From NCBI GenBank assembly GCA_021209875.1, contig JAGYVD010000001.1:2046001-2110000 (forward strand): DNA of 64,000 nucleotides, read 5' to 3'. The position numbers and the translations under genes were made by a program. Numbering within the stretch: the stretch's first letter is position 1; the number at the start of each line of letters is the position of its first letter. Origin of the DNA: Rosellinia necatrix. Its lineage: Eukaryota > Ascomycota > Sordariomycetes > Xylariales > Xylariaceae. Below the pieces are notes generated by a model. That model made no database searches and had not been told where the DNA came from. It worked only from the letters and a program-made list of their open reading frames with translations. Shown here piece after piece: positions 11,988 through 23,562 of this stretch.

Positions 11988-13233
11988 TGCGGGATGGTGC
12001 TGTGGGCATTGCCCATGCTGCCTCCCCCTTCCGCCAGTCTCTTCTCATTTAGCCTCGTGGTTGTCAAAGCCGCTCACCATCTAGTCGGTAGAGTATCGTC
12101 CCGTTATGGTTCCTCCTCCATCTCATACCGGGGTCTAGGAGATAGACGAACTTCCGTAATTGCTGTTGGATATAGAGGCCGGCAGAATCTCACAAGGTGT
12201 CGGTCAGTAGAAGAGCAGAAATATGATTGCGCACACCCGAGAACCGATGGACTCGGGGGTAATTTTAATATACATCCTAGTGACTTGTGGATATTTATGC
12301 GGGCGACTCCAACTGTGGCCGAATAATGACTCAAGCCAGAGCTGTGCGGCGATTGCTCCTGGGGGGCGTGGAGTGCTGGCGCATTGAGGAAGGCCGAGGG
12401 GAGAAAGGTGCGACGAGTTCGGGAGATTCTGTTCGGGCCCTCCCATATTTGGTCCGTACTTGGTCATTGATGAGAGATTGAACTTCACTAACAACCCAAC
12501 AACCCCACAACCCCACGTTTCTTTGCAACCTTCTCCCCTTCTTGACAAGTGTCAGCATCTCCGGTTGGTCGTCCACTGCGGCTACGGGCCATCTTGCAGC
12601 CCATCTTGCAGCCCAACTAAATCCGACACGTTGTCGGACTGCCGAGATCGATTCGTCGGGAGCACCCGAGCAAGTAAGAATGTTGCAAGCACGGGCGAAT
12701 GGCCACGGATGATTGCCATGCCTGTATGTTACTGTCTCAGAGGCAATGCCGCTCCCGCTCCCGCTCCTGCTCCCGCTCCTGCCTCTGCTCTTGCTTCGGA
12801 GCCGAGGTTGCTGACCGGTCTACGGCGTCGGCTCGTTTAAGTAAGTAAGTAAGTAAGTACCCACGCAGGCTTGCATGCGCGGTTCAGGCGCGAATAACTA
12901 CACACTTGCACGATCTATGCATTTTAGATGCTTCGATGACTGGGAACAACGACATGCTTTTCGTGGATCCATCTGTAGACGGATAGATGGTGACATGCTG
13001 CTTGTGCATGGGTCACTTACTTACTAAGTACCTACCTAAGTACATGATCCTTCCACCACCCGCCCACCCACCAACCCATCCCCGATGATTATGCCGGGCC
13101 ACTGGATGGATACAGGTCTTCTTCTTCCCGGTTTTCCCATCCCTTCCTCCGTCACTCTTTCCCATCCCCTCGCCATCATCATCCGAGCCAAAACAAGAAC
13201 AAGAACAAGAACGAAGACAAAAACAAAAACAGA
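11988..13233. other. Intergenic between acidic-protein gene and pectate lyase
   Basis: No supportable gene. It contains a run of GCTCCC/GCTCCT units near 12,750-12,790, a (GTAA)n stretch at 12,840-12,857 and AAGAACAAG/AAAACA repeats just before 13,230, and probably the 3' ends of both neighbouring convergent genes. Confidence 0.6.
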
Positions 13234-13348
13234 CTAATACGAGGACGGGACGAGCGAGTTGAGGTAGAGCTCGATGTTAGCGTAGCCGGAGGCGGAGATC
13301 TTCATGGCGTCGGAGGCGTCGGCGGGGTTGAGGCCGTTGGCGCGCTCC

Positions 13349-13380
<32 letters not shown>

Positions 13381-14924
13381 AGCGGGCTTCGTGCCCGCGG
13401 CGACGTAGCCGGGGCCGAACATGGGGCTCGCCGTCTCGTCGCTGATGAGCTGCCCGGACTTGCCCCAGCTGCGGACCTCGGCCACGAGCCGCTGGTCGAC
13501 GGCGTCGCGCCAGGGGAAAGTCACGCCGACCCGGTCCAGCACGTGCGTCACGGCCTCCTGCGGGCTGAGGAGCCGCGCCGGCGCCGGGTAGTCGTACTTG
13601 GCCGCCACGATGTCCATGTCGCTGTAGCACGTCGTCTTGACGCAGAGCGCGACGCCGTCGAGGACGCCGTTGCGGTCCGAGTCATAGAAGTTGTTGGACA
13701 CGTCTGGGCGGGTCGAGTTAAGTTAGAAAGAAAGAACTGTCTTGCTTGATGATTTAAGGAGGGGTTATGATGACTGCACGCGCTGTTGGTGGGAGAGAAA
13801 GGGGAGGGGAAGGGAGGGGGGAGAGGAGGGAGAAGGAGGGGAAACTGACAGCCGTGGAAGTTGGCGTTGCCTCGCGTGAAGGCTGTCACGCTCGTCGTCG
13901 GTCCCGAGATGAAGTAGTTGTTGATGATGTTCGCGAAGCTCTCGCCCGCGCTGTCGCCGGCGATGTAGCCGCCGCCGCCACCCCAGTTGTATATGACCTA
14001 AGTAAGGCGAGCTGTGGTCAGATTCAAGACGATATGGGGAGGGGGGAGGACTCTCGAACTCCCTAACCACGGAGATGGGGGGAATATGTGGATGAGCAGA
14101 GGGGTGATCTTACGTTGTTCTGGAAGTCATTGATGCCCTTGACCTTGGGGTTGCGGGTCTTGTTGTCGATGTAGAGGTTGCGGAAGAGGCTGATGTTGTC
14201 GGCCTGCATGAGGCCGCCGCAGGAGTGAGTGTCGAGGCCCTGGCCGATGATAGAGTCCTGGATGGTGACGTTGGTGACGGCACCGTTGATGGAGAAGGTC
14301 TCGTCGCGGCCCCAGGTGACGGAGACGTGGTCGAAGATCATGTTCTGGCCGTCGGCGATGGTGATGCCGTCCTTGCCCGAGTCGCCCGACTTGCCCATGC
14401 GGAAGCGCATGTAGCGCACGATAGCGTTGTTGGCGTTGGACCACGACAGCCCGTTGCCGTACACGGTGATGCCGCCCCCCGGCGCCGTCTGCCCCGCGAT
14501 GTACACGTTCTTCGACACCACCACCCGCGACGTGATGTTGATCGTCCCCCCCACGTCGAACACCACGATCCGGTTCGCCTGCGACACCGCGTCGCGGAAC
14601 GAGCCCGTGCCCGTGTCGCTTTATCACACCGCACGCCGTTAGCTCTCTGTACATTTATGTTCCTTTTTAAATGTATATGTATATGTATATGTATTTGTTT
14701 TTATTATTATTTTTTTTTTTTTTTTTTTTTGTGTTACTCGGAATAAGTGGTATGGGTTGGTGGTTTTCGACCTACGCTAGATTGGTTACGTGGTAGACGC
14801 TGCCGGTCCGCCCACCGACGGAGTCGCGTCCGAAGCCTTCCGCTCCGGGAAACGCGAGTAGCCCGGAAACCTGGGGCACCAGGGCCAGCAATGCGGCCGT
14901 GCCGAGATACTGTAGCCAACCCAT
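13234..14924 (-). CDS. Secreted polysaccharide lyase family 1 pectate lyase
   Basis: Four exons on the minus strand: 14776-14924, 14114-14618, 13850-13997 and 13234-13703, giving 423 residues. All junctions are GT-AG with matching phases. The N-terminus MGWLQYLGTAALLALVPQVSG is a classic signal peptide. Then come FPGAEGFGRDSVGGRTGSVY and SNANNAIVRYMRFRMG (beta-helix PL1 core), FDHVSVTWGRDETFSI, and NNYF/NNFYDSD in the later turns. The C-terminus contains DADGDGIPDAWE, a Ca-binding EF-hand-like loop found after many pectate lyase beta-helices. Family knowledge: Ca-dependent beta-elimination of polygalacturonate in plant cell walls, outside the cell. Intron 1 carries a (TATATG)n stretch and a run of 20 T on the plus strand. 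A TATA-like CTATAAAGA lies at 15017-15025, about 100 bases before the ATG. Confidence 0.93.
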
Positions 14925-15471
14925 TGTCGTTGCTAAGAGCGCAGAGAACTTGTTGAGGAGACGGGGGTGGGAGCAGGACGCCCTCGTGAAAGTCGGCGGA
15001 ATGCCATCGCGAAGCCTCTTTATAGAATAACTATTGGGAAGGGGGGAACGGTCGATAACGCTCTGATTTTCCCGGTTTGAGCTCTCGACAATCGCTGTTT
15101 GATGGAAAAACCAAATCCAGGGCCCGGCCACCGCCGGAGCGCCAAGAATCGTTTGGGGGATATGGAGTGTCGCATTCCGAAGACGGCCTGTTAGGCCTGC
15201 GACTCGGTATAACATACCACGTCGATTGCGAATCGGTTTCCGGATCGGGGTATATTCAAGCTTATGTGACATTGTCTTGTAACTGTGCTCTCTTTTCACG
15301 ACGACATGCTTCACTCGAGCGTGATTTTGAGGCGTCCCTCTTCATGGTGAATAATCTGCTCATGAATTCTGGATATATGCTAAAGCTCATGCATACCAGA
15401 AGACTTCTTCCTTATAAAACCATAATCTCGGGGAAACACCCGACGCTGTGCAAAAATTTCCTTCTCGCTCT
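14925..15471. other. Intergenic, promoter of the pectate lyase
   Basis: Holds the TATA-like element at 15017-15025 on the minus strand and the 3' flank of the SesB gene at 15472. No gene seen. Confidence 0.6.
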
Positions 15472-16664
15472 CTAGCGCATTTTCCAACCCCCTGGCCCTG
15501 ATCGAGTCGCGGATAGTTCCTGGCGCCCCGCGGCGGCGTCTTCGATGCGCATCCAGACAGTCTCGAACTGCTGGTCGCCTCTTGAAAAACGACAGATCGA
15601 CCTGTGATCGCCGCTGAGCATCATCTTCTGTTCATGCGGCAACCCCGTGATGCTGGAGTCTTTGTCCACGATCTGGCTCGCAAGTCAGCTGGCGCCTAGG
15701 AAAGGGGGCATTTCCGGAGCATAGGATATCCATACTACATCGCCCCATATCCCGATGGCGTACTCCTCATAGAAGCTGACTATGGCGTAGTTTGACGATA
15801 GGGGCAGGAAATCCTCGGATATCTTGTACAGGTCCCCCGAGTTTCTTCGCAGCACATCTAGGAAGGATGGTCGGGGCCAGCACGTTACGACCCTTGCGAT
15901 ATTTCTTATCATCGCACCCCATTTGGCGATATCCGCACCGCGGTGTGGTGTTCCGAAAAAAACCTATGTAAATGGTAGCAACTACTAGAGAGAAAAGGTG
16001 TCTAAAGCAACGATCTGTTAGGGTATGGTAGTACGTACTATTCCTTTCGTGCAGCTAGCTATGTCTTGACCATAGATGTGTTTGGGCGTCCGTTCCATTT
16101 TGTAGTTGTAGTCTCTTTCCGCTATCGCCAAAGCCTTTGGACAGGTTCAGCTTAAGACGAGCGGCCCAAGGGGAAACAAGTCGCGAAGAAAGTCGGAATT
16201 CATACCTGTTTGATCACAACTCCTCCAAGGCTATGGCCAATAAAGACGATGGGGACGTTGTCGTAAAACTAATTAATGTTACCAAGGCCTTTACCCAAAG
16301 TATCAGTGAAGAGTCCACATAAATATTTACTTACACCCTCTTTTCTCTTATCCTGCAGCATTTGGATCATCCTACCCGCAGCGTCCCGTACAGTCGTTGT
16401 TGACATCCCGCTAACTGAAGCATCGTACTCAAAGCTCATGACTCGGCACCCTGGGAGTTTCTCTGGCAGGAGATCTCTCAACCACATGGTTCTACGACGG
16501 GATTTGGGCCTGTCCGTCCATGTTTTCATGTAGTGCCCATTCAAACCGTGAACGGCAATAATACTTTATGCTTTATGTCATCTAATGCTTTGGTGGTCGG
16601 GGGAGACGCGGGCTACTCACTCCATAGTAGGGCTTTTGCTCCCCTCTATTAACACGTGCAACAT
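15472..16664 (-). CDS. Stand-alone SesB-type alpha/beta-hydrolase (copy A, Ser nucleophile)
   Basis: Six exons on the minus strand: 16621-16664, 16335-16563, 16206-16268, 16039-16134, 15739-15963 and 15472-15672, 285 residues. The short first exon (14 codons) splices in phase 2 to DIIAVHGLNGHYMKTW, the oxyanion-loop HG motif of the fold. The nucleophile elbow is GHSLGG (Ser104), FFGTPHRGAD follows at 145, and SGDHRSICRF supplies the likely catalytic His242. The last intron has a GCTGAC branch site. This lipase/esterase-like domain is known in fungi as the N-terminal effector (SesB) of many NLRs and also as stand-alone proteins. The substrate is unknown; a role in heterokaryon-incompatibility-type cell death is an inference. 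It is transcribed away from copy B, and the start codons are 629 bases apart. The small first exon is the least certain part. Confidence 0.85.
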
Positions 16665-16776
16665 GGTGACACAGATTGCCTTCTCTAAGTTTGGGTCCGT
16701 TGCAAAATGTAGGTGTGACTGTGCGCCTGCTTATACATGAAAGGGAGGAAAAGAGGGACAGACCGACAGACAGACA

Positions 16777-16850
<74 letters not shown>

Positions 16851-17293
16851 AACAATTCTGTGGCTCCACGATCTAATACTACTCTCGCGGTTGTTAGGTC
16901 AAAATGTATGTCATGTGCCCCGGACTGCCCGCATATGCCAACGACGCCATGTTTGCTGATAGATGGACACAGCCAATGGCCCAACTCACTCTCGCAAGTC
17001 ATGATAATCAACAGCAAATGGTATCGTTTGCTCAAATAGGGCGACCAATCCCATGGACATTCTACTATTCCTTTCATGCCGATCCCATCGTGGAGGTTGG
17101 GCAGCCATATTGAGCGCCCCTATCTCTTCCCCCCACCCCCAGAAATCTAGGGAATTTTGAGGTGTATGGCACGGCATATTATCTATAAAGTGGAACTCAT
17201 TTATTTCATTTCATAACCCAAAGTCTCAGTCCACCGTCTTTCGCGCGTTGCCTCATTGACCCCAACTCATACCGCATACAGTATCTATTTCGA
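16665..17293. promoter_or_regulatory. Shared intergenic promoter of the divergent SesB copies A and B
   Basis: The 629 bases between the two divergent start codons must hold the promoters of both genes. The region is split by a long CA/GA microsatellite at 16772-16848. No strong TATA box stands out. Confidence 0.55.
16772..16848. repeat. (CA)n(GA)n compound microsatellite
   Basis: About 20 bases of CA repeat followed directly by about 55 bases of GA repeat. It lies in the divergent promoter of two SesB-type genes, about 110 bases before the start of copy A. Confidence 0.95.
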
Positions 17294-18379
17294 ATGATGG
17301 CCCCAGCAAAGGAGTTAGTACTTCGCGTGATCTATGACCCAGCGACGAAGGGAAAGGCTACTGCAGAGGTTGAGTACGTTTCTATCTGACTAGAAGTCTG
17401 TTATACCTCTTAGTTATAAGTTCTGACCCGTACTTACGGTAGCCTGGTGCTCGCCCATGGCTTTGGTGGCGACCTCGTCGACACCTGGACCTCTAAAAGC
17501 GGTCAAGATAAGCCAATATTCTGGCCAACAGATCTCCTTATACATGAGTTACCGCGAACGCGAGTTATATCATTTGGATACGATGCGGGAGAAACGTCGG
17601 CAGCCACCATTCGCGATAACGCAAGGAACATGGCGGTCTACCTAAGTAGCCAGCGCCGCTCCTGTCGGATGAGGCCAATTGTTTTCCTAGGCCACTGTCT
17701 TGGCGGACTCATTATTAGACAGGTAATTAGGGAATTTCTCAGTCATATAGCTCCTGTGGCTAATACGCGCTACTGTAATAGGCCCTATGTTTCGCGAAGA
17801 GGGAGGCTAGATACCAACACATTGCGTTGGCCACTAGGTCTGTTGTGAGTCCTGCCCCATCGTCTCTACCCAGTAGCTGCTACCAAGGGACAGGTCTGAC
17901 TATATTCATGCTGGCGCACTCAGATGTTCTTTGGGACGCCGCATGGAGGCGCGAAAAAAAAGGCATTGTTGGATCTAGCCAGAATCCAGGGGCTCGGGCG
18001 CAAGGCCAAGATGATTGATGTCCTTGCGAAGAAGACAGGCGATCTGACGGAAATCGATGAGGATTTCTGTCGCATCGCGGGCAATTACACCATAGTGAAT
18101 TTTTATCAGGTGCAGGGTCAAGGGAGGGGAAATAAAGCGTTAGTGGCCAAACCGAACGCGGTCACGGCTACCGATTCTGAGAGTGTGGGTGTCAATGGGG
18201 ATCACCTCACCATGTGCCAATTTAAAACACGCGAGGATAACACATTTATAAAGGTTTGCGATGTTATCGACGAGGCTAGCAAGAAGATCTTGCACCCATC
18301 TACGGCGCCACACGGTAATACAATGGAGGTAACCACCACGGTTGTATTCACGGTCGAGGGGAAAGGCTATGGGAGATAG
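17294..18379 (+). CDS. Stand-alone SesB-type alpha/beta-hydrolase (copy B, Cys in place of nucleophile Ser)
   Basis: Four exons, 17294-17373, 17443-17722, 17782-17844 and 17924-18379, 292 residues. Exon 1 encodes MMAPAKELVLRVIYDPATKG and splices in phase 2 to DLVLAHGFGGDLVDTW. Its three introns match positions of the first, third and fourth introns of copy A (before the HG loop, after LIIRQ, before MFFGTPHGG). The nucleophile elbow reads GHCLGG: codon TGT at residue 112, where copy A has AGC and the NLR has AGT. The likely catalytic His is kept in NGDHLTMCQF (His235). An AGT to TGT change is a single transversion, so it is not an RIP product. The protein may be a catalytically dead decoy or a Cys-nucleophile hydrolase; the sequence cannot tell. 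The frame is otherwise intact, which argues against simple decay. Copy B converges on the NLR gene, 311 bases apart. Confidence 0.85.
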
Positions 18380-18690
18380 CCTGGCACGTCTCAAGGCGGC
18401 GTGTGTTCGCCTGATAGCCCGAAGCACTCTTCGATGATTGAAATCATCGCGATGATGGGAGCCACCCAAGGTGCTCTAAGGCAACTTCCATAGGTAGAGA
18501 AGAGTTATATTTAGACTGGTTAAGCCTCATCTTTTCTGATAGGTATCTGCACAACGGGCATGTCGCTGCGGATAGTTCCGCTTTTGAACTGACAACTATG
18601 CTGCTCGACTGACGAATAACGGCCTGGCGCTTGTCACCGCTCGACTGGCCAGGACAACCTAGGCGGAATATTCTTGAACGTGCGTCTTCA
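18380..18690. other. Intergenic between convergent SesB copy B and NLR gene
   Basis: 311 bases between two stop codons. It probably carries both 3' ends. No further feature seen. Confidence 0.6.
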
Positions 18691-21600
18691 TTACTGTCGT
18701 GCAGTTTTTTTGTCCTTTTTCGCTTTCTTTTCCCTTTTCGCCTCCTTGCTAGGCTCGATCGGTTTAAATTCCCGCGCACCGAGAAGTTTTACTATTTTAC
18801 GCGCCCCTCGAATCAACCCGTGTTCACGACCTTCTATTTGACTGAGTTGTATGAATGGCGGGGGCGGAGGGTTGGAAACTACAACCACTTCTCGCAGTGT
18901 TTGATGCTCTTCCTTAGTAGGGCGAATTGCCTGTACCGATCCTGAAGCCTCGGCCGTTATCGCCTCTGATATCCTATGGCGACTGGCCTCTTGAAATATA
19001 GACACTACTGGCGAAGATATTGGCGGTCGCGGACATGAAACTATTTCTCGCAAGATTAGACCCTCTTTTTCTGTAGGTAGGCTTGGTTGTCTCGATTCGG
19101 AGACTTCGGGCTTCATCGCTTTTGGAGGACTGGGTTGTTCGGCTTTTTGAACCATGGCATTCGCTGCCGGGGATGCCGGCGGCGTTGGATATGGAACTGC
19201 TTGCCGCGGCGTTGGATGCACCGACCATGAGGCCTTAGGCCTTATCGCTTCGGGCTTTGTTGCATCTGGTGTTTTGGATCGCTTGTTCTCTCGAATTATG
19301 GTATCTCCTGGTGGAGATGTCGGCTGTGACGGACTTGAAGCTACCTTTAGACTGCCGGACTCCAAGGGGCCAGACTCTATCGCCTTCAGTATGCTGGGCT
19401 TTCCGCCCGCCGGACTTGTTGTCTTTACTATTGGGGATAGTTCATGCTTTATTTTATCGTTAAAGGAGCACATTTTAGGGTATTCATGCTCGTGTTGGCT
19501 ATGGAAATAGCATTGAACTTCGGCCCAGCTCTGAGCGTTGCCTAGGTTCGGGTTTTCTAGCATTTCTCGTCGATCCCGGTCGGCTACCCCTTCACTGATA
19601 CTGTTTCCCGGGAAGGCTAGATCATGAGCTAGTTTCAGGTGCTCAGACCAATACAACGCTGCGTATCGAAAGAATCTATGCTTCTCCATCCTCTCTTCCA
19701 CTGCCGCCTGCCACTCGGCCCAAGTTTTCTTCCCAGGCCAAAGCGCCGACTCAAAAGAGGACATGGCTAGGTAGTCGGCGCAAATATTCCCGAGTTTTGA
19801 GTGGCTCGCCGCTCCGTCCATATGAAACTCCGTGTGATAACGTAGCCTGGCTTTGCCTTCGTCTTCCTTGTCGAGCCGGTCGGGTTTCGTAGTCAGATAC
19901 TTCCTTAGACTCGGATGGATAAGGTCAAACCGACCCCCTTCAAGCTTGACGAGATGACCACAAAACCGGCCCACCCAGAGCTCGGTACTTTCGTCCAATA
20001 TCTCGTGCAATTTCTTCTCGTGGAGAATGCTTCTCCGGTTGGTGCTCTCTCTCATCTCCCCGAGTGCCCGTGCAATGCTGAGTTCTGTCGGATCTAGCCT
20101 TTCTAGTTGGAACACAATCCACAACAGAACCTGTTTGACCGACCTTCTGTTCTCCTCATGAGCCCATAATCTCCCAAATAAATGATCATAAAGCGATAAA
20201 GTGCCGTTTGATGAACTGTCTACCAGTTCGGATAGAGTAGCTTCGGTGTAATGTGCGCGTTTGAGACTCCCTAGCATCAGATCCGTCCGTAGGTAATTGC
20301 CGTTTCCAGCTTTAGGTACATCCTTCTCTATCTTCTGTCGGACTTGAGGAGGGTACTTATAGATTCGGCCGATTAGATCTAGGTGATGGTTAATGACGGG
20401 GCTGAGACCCGCTCTAGTATCCTCAGCAGTAATGGTGTATCGAGTGAACCCATATTTTATTGACTGTGATTGTAAGTCTGGGTATTCGTTGGAGAAGAAG
20501 AGTAGTCTTAGGTTGTCGGGCGTCTGTGTCGCGTTTCTATAGTCCCCGAGCGTGTTGAGGAAATCTTCTTGGCATTGGCCTTTCAATTTGTCAAACCCAT
20601 CAATGACGATAATCATAGTGTGTTGTTTCAACCATTCAGTCATAACTTGTAGCCAAAGAGTCTTCAGGGTATCGAGCGTCCAGCTACCGGGTGGTTTGCC
20701 GTTTCTCCAGTTGTGCCTTATGTTATCATTTAGATCCGGCGCCATCTCTAGAACTTGCCGCACGGTCGCAGCCAACAGGCCTTGCACGTTGTTCTCTGCC
20801 GGATGTGGCTCGCGAAATCTCTCCAGTCTCATAGCGGCTTCGCCGTAGGTCTTAAGTAGAAGCTCCCGTACACCGCTTCCACTGGGTGATGACTGGCGAG
20901 GGTGTACTTCGGGATCCGTGTTAAGGACTTGTTGAATAATCTCGGATAAGAGATACCACGAGTGGGTATTTGTCGGAGATGGGTCCGAGTCACATAGAAA
21001 GGTGCAGACGACCAACTCGCCCTGATGACGGAGCCCGTCGACGATCTGCTTTGCGTGATAGATTCTTTCGCCCCGTTCGCGGAGCTCGTCAACAACATGC
21101 TTTGCGAGGTAGCTTTTGCCGCAGCCCGGCTCGCCTGAAATCCAAAGCCCTGGCTTGCCAGACTTTCGGTTAAACCAATCTTCGAATTCCATTCGGTTAA
21201 AAAGCCAGTCTCCAGTCCTATTAACTGACTTCGCCATCATGGATTGACAAAACATGTCGGTACATAGCGAATCGAGGACTCCCGCGCGCTCCGCCTTGAG
21301 ATCTAGATATACTAATTAGTTTTAATGTCTGATAATAGGGGCTGCAACGACGCAACTTACCCTTATTGATGGGGGAATTCTCGATCATAATTTCTATCCC
21401 TTGCCACACCTCCAAAAAACAGTCTTTTCCCGTCTGGTCCTGTTTGAATTTACAAAGACTCAAATGGTCGCCAGTTATGGGTACAGGCTCCTCCCCAACC
21501 AGTTCCATCTTTCCTAGGCTGCCATCCACGACCTGCATCCGTGTTTAGTCCCAGCTTATACATCGTCCAGCGAGGTTGACGATAAAATGAGATGTGAAAA

Positions 21601-22492
21601 CTTACCAACCTGCCTATCGGTGGGGTTTCCTTTGTTTCTTGGAAAGAACGAAGTTGTAATTTATTGGAGAAATGTATGAAGTCGCCTGATATGAAGTCGA
21701 ATAACTCGAGATTCCGCTGAAGCTCTCTCACCATGCCCTCGGTGGGCTGTACTACGTGTATCAGCCACTGCGGCATTCTCGGCCCGTTACAACGTAATAT
21801 GTTCTGCAATATGGTCGAGAATTCCTTTGGGGACCCTCGGTGGGGAGTTGCGAAGAACATCTTGAACGCGTTGATTAGCATTAGTGCTATCGATTGAAAG
21901 ATACATGGATCAAATCGACTTACGACACCCAAGGTTGCGTGGTCGATGGACTTGAATCGAGGGTTATTGTATGCCATTTGGATTGCCTAGACGCATCAAT
22001 CAGAGCATATTCAAACGTCTCAGGGCATCTTGGAAACCCGCAATCACCCTTTTGATAATGACCCCGCCAAGACTGTGGCCAATGAATATGATGGGCCACC
22101 ATTTGAGGCCCGCGCCGCGGCGCTGATCCATAAGATGCTCCAAAAGATTATTAGCGGTATCGTTAATCCCAGCCTTACTGGTGGTGCCCTTGATTGAGCC
22201 GCCATATTCGAACGATAGAACGCGGATGTTTTTGTGACCGAGGCGCTTGGGCAAGAGATGCGTCGGCCAGACCGTTTCGTCTTCCGCTTCCCAGGTCTTG
22301 GTATAGTGCCCACCGAGGCCATGAACGAGCACAATACTTGGATCGACTGTGAGTGAACGATCTTTGCGTCGGCGCCGGCTTGGGCTTGCACTACAATACG
22401 ATACGGGATGCTGGGTAGGCTTACTCTACAGGGATGTCCTCGGAACCAGACGCGGGCGAGTCCCAAGCCGAAAACAGCGGGTGGAGCAGCAT
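18691..22492 (-). CDS. SesB-NACHT NLR-like protein (STAND ATPase with hydrolase effector)
   Basis: Six exons on the minus strand: 22425-22492, 22048-22336, 21924-21986, 21606-21860, 21361-21532 and 18691-21302, 1152 residues. Exon 1 joins in phase 2 to DIVLVHGLGGHYTKTWE, and later introns match copies A and B. The N-terminal domain (about 20-250) is SesB-like with GHSLGG (Ser111), MFFATPHRG and TGDHLSLCKF (His248). A linker with DSLCTDM leads to the NTPase: GDWLFNR, then Walker A GEPGCGKS (339-346) and Walker B MIIVIDGFD (about 512-520), followed by a winged-helix-like region up to LIHPSLRKYLTTKP. The C-terminus has no ANK, TPR or WD repeats. Instead there is a region rich in aromatics and His, then ~250 residues of Pro/Ser/Lys-rich, probably disordered sequence ending REKKAKKDKKTARQ. 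Known role of the class: allorecognition and programmed cell death in fungi. Confidence 0.9.
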
Positions 22493-23562
22493 CTTCACAC
22501 CGCAGTCCTAGTGTCCTTGGACACAGTCGAGGTGATGAGAGTTGAGGAAGGTGTGGCGATGGGATATTGGGCGCCGGAAGGCATTGATCGGGCTTGGGCA
22601 TAACCATTCCCTTTAAGCCCACGAGCGTCCCGTAGACGACGCAAGGGGTTGACCCGACTTGGGTGCTCCATGGTCACATGCCTGCTATAAAGCAGGTAAT
22701 TGGCGCCGCGGACGACAGCGCGCGGGTTCCTCGGTACATACGAGGTTGCTGATGTTGTTTGACTGGCCAGCGACAGCCGGGCAATAGATGCAAACATATT
22801 CTCTGGATCGCACAAAGTTACTATTGACTAATTGGCCAGTAACGGCTGGTGGATCATGCAGCACCGGCGAACCATATGAGAAATGTCACTGGATTGAGTG
22901 AGAGAGAGAGAGAGGGAGGGAGAGAGTAAGGAGTGTATCACGACCAGGCATCGTCTCATTCTGCATACGCTCATCCTGCATATGCTCATCCTGCATACTC
23001 TAGTGTGTGGCTGCCGGAAATAGAGAGGAATGAAGAATGAAGAGAAGCACGAAAGGGGAGGTGGGGGTGAAGAGAGGCAATGGAAGGCGACATGTTCATA
23101 ACTAACCTACTTAGGTATGAGGTAGGCATGTACATAGTGTATATGCTTGCACCCCAAATTACCCATTTAACCTAAGTGCCTGGGTAGGTAACCTGAGTAC
23201 CTAGGTAGGCTACCTGTTAGGTCCGGTAAATGGGCCCCTTACACCCTACCCTGGTGAGTATTTAGTTGCCTACTATTGTTTTATTATATTAAGCGGGTTC
23301 CTGGTTGTCATGCTCAAAACTTCGGTCGCAGCAGCCACAGCTCAATTTTGGGGCTGCCCTCGCGACACGTCACCGAACCCCCCCGACTCGCTCGTGCTTC
23401 GAGCAAGGCCCATAGTTTGCCGGACTACCTGGGTCGGTTTACTGGTGTGTACCCCGATCCCTCTATTGATACGGGTCGGCGTTCACAACCGAGACGCTAG
23501 TCTTTTTGGAGTACCTACTGATTTTGACATGAGGCTCTTGGGAACAAGAGAGGAGTCGTGTT
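22493..23562. other. Intergenic upstream of the NLR and the coiled-coil gene
   Basis: Divergent promoter region of about 1.07 kb. It contains a (GA)n stretch near 22,900, a triplicated CATACTC/CATCCTG phrase near 22,965-23,000, and a dense cluster of CCTAGGTA/TAGGTAGG words at 23,100-23,220. No gene seen. Confidence 0.6.

Noticed and set aside
11468..12067. 199-codon minus-strand Ser-rich ORF
   Set aside because: It is the reverse complement of the acidic GA-rich exons, which turn into Ser repeats.
14225..14746. 173-codon plus-strand ORF over the pectate lyase
   Set aside because: Antisense to a conserved PL1 exon; it runs into the T-rich intron and has no motif.
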